A stretch of 64,000 nucleotides of DNA from Rotaria sp. Silwood1 (lineage: Eukaryota > Rotifera > Eurotatoria > Philodinida > Philodinidae): the NCBI GenBank assembly GCA_905250075.1, contig CAJNOP010000125.1:124001-188000 (forward strand), read 5' to 3'. Below are positions 62,463 to 64,000 of this stretch, piece by piece. Under the pieces are notes generated by a model that was given only the letters and a program-made list of their open reading frames with translations, made no database searches and was not told the DNA's origin. The stretch's first letter is position 1, and each line of letters begins with the position of its first letter. A program made the translations under genes and the position numbers.

Positions 62463-63278
62463 CAGTGAAACCTCTCATAGGGGACACCTCCTTATAATGG
62501 ACACTTAGCGGTCCGACGGAACGATTTTCGCTGGAATTGAACCTCTGTATAGTGGACACCTCCATATAGTGGACACTTTTTCACGGTCCCTCTTTCATAA
62601 ATAACCTCTGTATAGCGGACACTAACTATGAGTTCAAAGAGAATGTCGTGATGACTATCATTAGTCATTCAACATCATGACTCTTCTTTATGAAGCGAAC
62701 GGAGAATGGAAAAAAAGATACATCTCAGTGATACAGAAAGAACACGTTCTTTGTGTTGAATAGGGGAGACTGGTATACATATATAATCGCGTTGAAAAAT
62801 TTGTGTCCTTTTGTTACAATTATTAAGAGAAAGAGATCTTTATGTCTAATCGATGAGTGTTGACTGCGGAACAAAAAATTGTACTAATTAAGGGCAATTA
62901 AAGTGGTCATAGTTTATCAGGTTGATCTTTTTTGTGTCTGAGCAACAGATTCATCTGCAGGATCATCTCTAATCTTGAATCACAATTAAGTGACATTTAT
63001 CTATATTCGAAAGTAGCAAAACAAAGCTCTATCAAAGATTTTTGCGATAATTGTTGATTTTTCTATTTTTCAAAACTAAAATACATCAAAAGAAAAGTAA
63101 TAATGTGCTCTATAGCGATTATTTTATTCTCTAATGTTCTAGATGTCTAGAAACATGTCGACTTATTTGAAAAAGATGTTAGTTTTTGGGAACACATAAT
63201 CTCCCTATAGTGGATACCTCTCTACAGTGGACACTTTTGAAAAGTCCGAAGAGTGTCCACTATAGAGAGGTTTTACTG
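62463..63278 (+). mobile_element. Pogo-like (Tc1/mariner) deletion derivative
   Basis: The ends CAGTGAAACCTCTC and GAGAGGTTTTACTG are followed inward by ATAGTGGACACCT-type repeats, as in pogo/Tigger elements, with TA on both sides (62461-62462 and 63279-63280). The inside (from 62842) keeps an eroded reading like the CENP-B-type helix-turn-helix of pogo transposases (VLTAEQKIVLIK...SGHSLSG), interrupted by two stops. No DDE domain remains. It is 816 bp long and nested in the 3' part of the hAT element. Confidence 0.85.
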
Positions 63279-63688
63279 TATATAATACATGAGCAATAAG
63301 TGATTAAATAGGATATTAAATATTAGGAAGTAAAGAACTGCATTGAGTTTCAAAACTTTCGGAAAAAATCTTGTACTATTATAGACGCTTTGGATAATGA
63401 ATATGGAGCTCAGCTCCCTCTAGATCGAAATCCAGGTTCCACCACTATATACTATATTTTTCACTTTTCTTTTTTTATTTTCAGTTGTAACTAAAAATAA
63501 TGTAGTTTTTCTTTCTTTTATTGCTAAAATATAAAATTAGTACTGCTATTTCATGGATTAATTATTGTACATTTGATAATATAATATTGTTCAAGTAAAG
63601 TCTTTGTATTGTTCACAAATTATTGCTAAATCGTATTTTAATTATTGCTCATTCCAATATTTTTATTGCTCAAATAAATACTAGCCTT
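63279..63688. other. hAT right end and AT-rich minisatellite
   Basis: Contains the right terminal repeat of the hAT (to 63447), then AT-rich sequence with ATTGCTCATTCCAATAT and ATTGCTCAAAT copies, the reverse of the 20-bp unit seen left of the element. Confidence 0.5.
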
Positions 63689-63800
63689 GAGGGTGTGGGT
63701 GTGGGTATGTATCTTTTCTGTCACCAGTATATTCACACCCACATTCGCATCCCATACCCGTTCACATCCACACCCCACACCCATCCACACCCACACCCTC
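63689..63800. repeat. Telomere-like foldback
   Basis: GAGGGTGTGGGTGTGGGTAT at the left faces a 70-bp C-strand arm ending in CCATCCACACCCACACCCTC. The outermost 14 bases (GAGGGTGTGGGTGT / CACACCCACACCCTC) pair perfectly. Well preserved. Confidence 0.8.
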
Positions 63801-64000
63801 GATAAATATCTTCCACATCCTCTGCACTTTGTCTAACAAATAGCATGAATGCGTCGTTTTTCAATTGTGCTATCGATGAAAGTTGCTACGATATTTTTTT
63901 GTCGATAAAATAGAAACACTTATTGGACTTCAACTGGTTTTTTGGTGAAAACTGGAGTCTAAATTTCACAACATCGAACTGAATGAATACGATTTAAAAA
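63801..64000. other. Right end of window, nothing recognised
   Basis: AT-rich sequence without a supported open frame or repeat. Confidence 0.4.

Larger units (their letters stand above)
59173..63447 (+). mobile_element. hAT transposon, 4.3 kb, with transposase
   Basis: The left end TAGTGGTGGAGCC and the right-end complement TAGTGGTGGAACC are hAT-like. About 20 bp further in, CTAGAGGTAGCTGAGCTCC and CTAGAGGGAGCTGAGCTCC match at 18 of 19 positions, so imperfect terminal inverted repeats of about 43 bp are present. A transposase gene lies inside, and a pogo-like element is nested at 62463-63278. Flanking octamers (CTTTTTAT and TATACTAT) do not match, so a target duplication is not confirmed; old age or a flank rearrangement would explain this. 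Confidence 0.8.

Noticed and set aside
59173-63447. Domesticated host gene instead of a transposon
   Set aside because: Paired hAT-like termini and sub-terminal repeats surround the gene, and the reading frame is broken twice.

Overview
The window looks like nuclear DNA of a bdelloid rotifer. This is inferred from four things: AT-rich intergenic DNA, short introns (60-215 bp in the clear gene models), an R-S-ExE ADP-ribosyltransferase and a six-blade NHL protein of kinds greatly expanded in bdelloids, and many short G-rich tracts built from GTGTGGG, close to the TGTGGG telomere repeat described for bdelloids. A run of exactly 100 N at 39950-40049 is a scaffold gap. No prokaryotic operon, rRNA or CRISPR is visible.

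Layout. 0.5-4.4 kb: ADP-ribosyltransferase gene, then an NHL-repeat gene (both +). 5.7-6.9 kb (-): a two-exon gene joining a U-box (E3 ubiquitin ligase fold) to a Rab-like GTPase with a C-terminal CC prenylation motif and Ser at the catalytic Gln position. 10.5 kb (-): small two-EF-hand protein. 17.25-36.4 kb: one very large diverged tandem array with a 93-bp monomer and traces of higher-order repeats (five monomers, about 465 bp; locally two, about 186 bp). 37-41.3 kb: telomere-like hairpin, long palindrome, 0.5-kb GTN trinucleotide tract, a 1,018-bp non-autonomous hAT element and a 247-bp MITE, both with perfect 8-bp target duplications. 40.1-42.5 kb (-), possibly continuing to 51.7 kb: a multi-exon gene, not recognised, for a basic Ser/Arg-rich protein with one membrane helix near its C-terminus. 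56.5-56.7 kb: a tRNA-like gene in the loop of a long inverted repeat. 56.9-57.8 kb (-): RBR ubiquitin ligase. 58.0-63.45 kb: palindrome-rich element, then a 4.3-kb hAT transposon with a six-exon, twice frameshifted transposase and a pogo-like element nested in its 3' part.

The genes do not form an obvious pathway, though two of them encode E3-type domains. Most of the window is repetitive. The main structural themes are the 93-bp satellite and at least a dozen telomere-like G/C tracts, mostly arranged as foldbacks. The most novel-looking items are the U-box/Rab fusion, the tRNA inside a palindrome, the dispersed telomere-like foldbacks and the organised 93-bp array.
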